Source: Cucumibacter marinus DSM 18995 (GTDB lineage Bacteria; Pseudomonadota; Alphaproteobacteria; Rhizobiales; Devosiaceae). Taken from it: DNA of 64,000 bases. A program made the translations under genes and the position numbers. Every line of letters starts with the position of its first letter. Position 1 is the stretch's first letter. The notes below the pieces were generated by a model. That model worked only from the letters and a program-made list of their open reading frames with translations, made no database searches and was not told where the DNA came from. The stretch lies in contig NZ_KE386979.1 of assembly GCF_000429865.1 (NCBI RefSeq), forward strand, positions 52,584 through 116,583, given 5' to 3'. Positions 63,765 through 64,000 of this stretch are shown here, in pieces.

Positions 63765-64000
63765 GATCCCGTTGCCGGGACCATGTCGCTGCACGCCGGA
63801 TTTGACAGGGTCCCACTTTAGACCCCCAGCGAGTTTGCTGCGCTCACAACCTTCGTCATGCTCGGGCAGCCCGCCGGCGTGAGGCAGTAGAGCCCGCCGG
63901 CGTGCGGCACAAGGAAGTCGGGAATGACGCTGATTGTCTGGCTGAGGTTCCGCCACATTCCCTTCCGTCATTCCGGCGAAAGCCGGAAACCAGTAACCCC
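63765..64000. other. Repeat-bearing end of the window
   Basis: It has no believable ORF. Two direct copies of AGCCCGCCGGCGTG lie at 63868-63881 and 63891-63904, 23 nt apart. A family-A left unit (CATTCCGGCGAAAGCCGGAA then ACCAGTAACCCC) begins at 63967 and is cut off by the window end. Confidence 0.6.

Overview
The window reads as chromosome of an alphaproteobacterium of the order Hyphomicrobiales (Rhizobiales), most like the Devosiaceae (Devosia/Pelagibacterium type). This rests on gene content and order: carD beside a 7Fe ferredoxin and an S4/Suv3-like helicase pair; cobS-cobT with a J-domain protein and bolA; xerD-aroK-aroB-CorC; and comF-grxC-nitrilase-DUF1178-ubiG-lysC-ptsP-prfA-prmC-DUF4167-clpB. 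The DNA is GC-rich and densely coding, with many 1-4 nt start/stop overlaps. The placement is inference from the sequence alone.

Layout. 1-5 kb: end of a D,D-carboxypeptidase, a TusA-like protein, a flippase/acyltransferase pair, a VOC protein, a CAP-domain lipoprotein and a DUF924 protein. 5-9 kb: tRNA-Arg(CCT), an HSL-type hydrolase, a nuclease-like exported protein and an M48 lipoprotein. 9-14 kb: carD, ferredoxin, S4 protein and Suv3-like helicase. 14-20 kb: a hydrolase, a GNAT, a WYL regulator with a VOC enzyme, a CDP-alcohol phosphatidyltransferase/flavodoxin pair and a DUF3108 protein. 20-27 kb: L28, a YhhQ-type transporter, an M42 peptidase, a phytase-like protein, CobT, CobS, a J-domain protein and BolA. 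27-36 kb: a GIY-YIG gene between palindromic repeats, a YafK-type L,D-transpeptidase, AccA, XerD, AroK, AroB, a CorC-type protein and an SLC13 permease. 36-44 kb: two low-complexity ORFs, SecA, a parvulin, a repeat cluster, ArgJ, a GNAT, MutT and a lone Flp pilin. 44-57 kb: the conserved methyltransferase/ComF to DUF4167 run, broken once by a repeat-rich accessory stretch (47.6-49.4 kb). 57-60 kb: a TetR-controlled ABC exporter cassette. 60-64 kb: ClpB and an unknown membrane protein.

Most of this is housekeeping: cell wall (D,D-carboxypeptidase, L,D-transpeptidase), secretion and periplasmic folding (SecA, PpiC), translation (L28, RF1, PrmC, tRNA), aromatic and aspartate-family amino acids, fatty acids (AccA), ubiquinone (UbiG), cobalamin (CobS/CobT) and proteostasis (ClpB).

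I did not find a large undescribed system. The best leads are local. (1) A TetR gene faces an ABC exporter across two perfect 17-bp palindromes, and the ATPase gene carries a one-base frameshift just before Walker A. (2) A promoter, a strong terminator and a mini-ORF lie upstream of carD. (3) A hairpin holds the likely ribosome-binding site of the YhhQ-type gene. (4) Several families of paired palindromic (REPIN-like) repeats occur, some flanking a GIY-YIG endonuclease gene. (5) A GNAT gene has homology extending upstream of any usual start codon.
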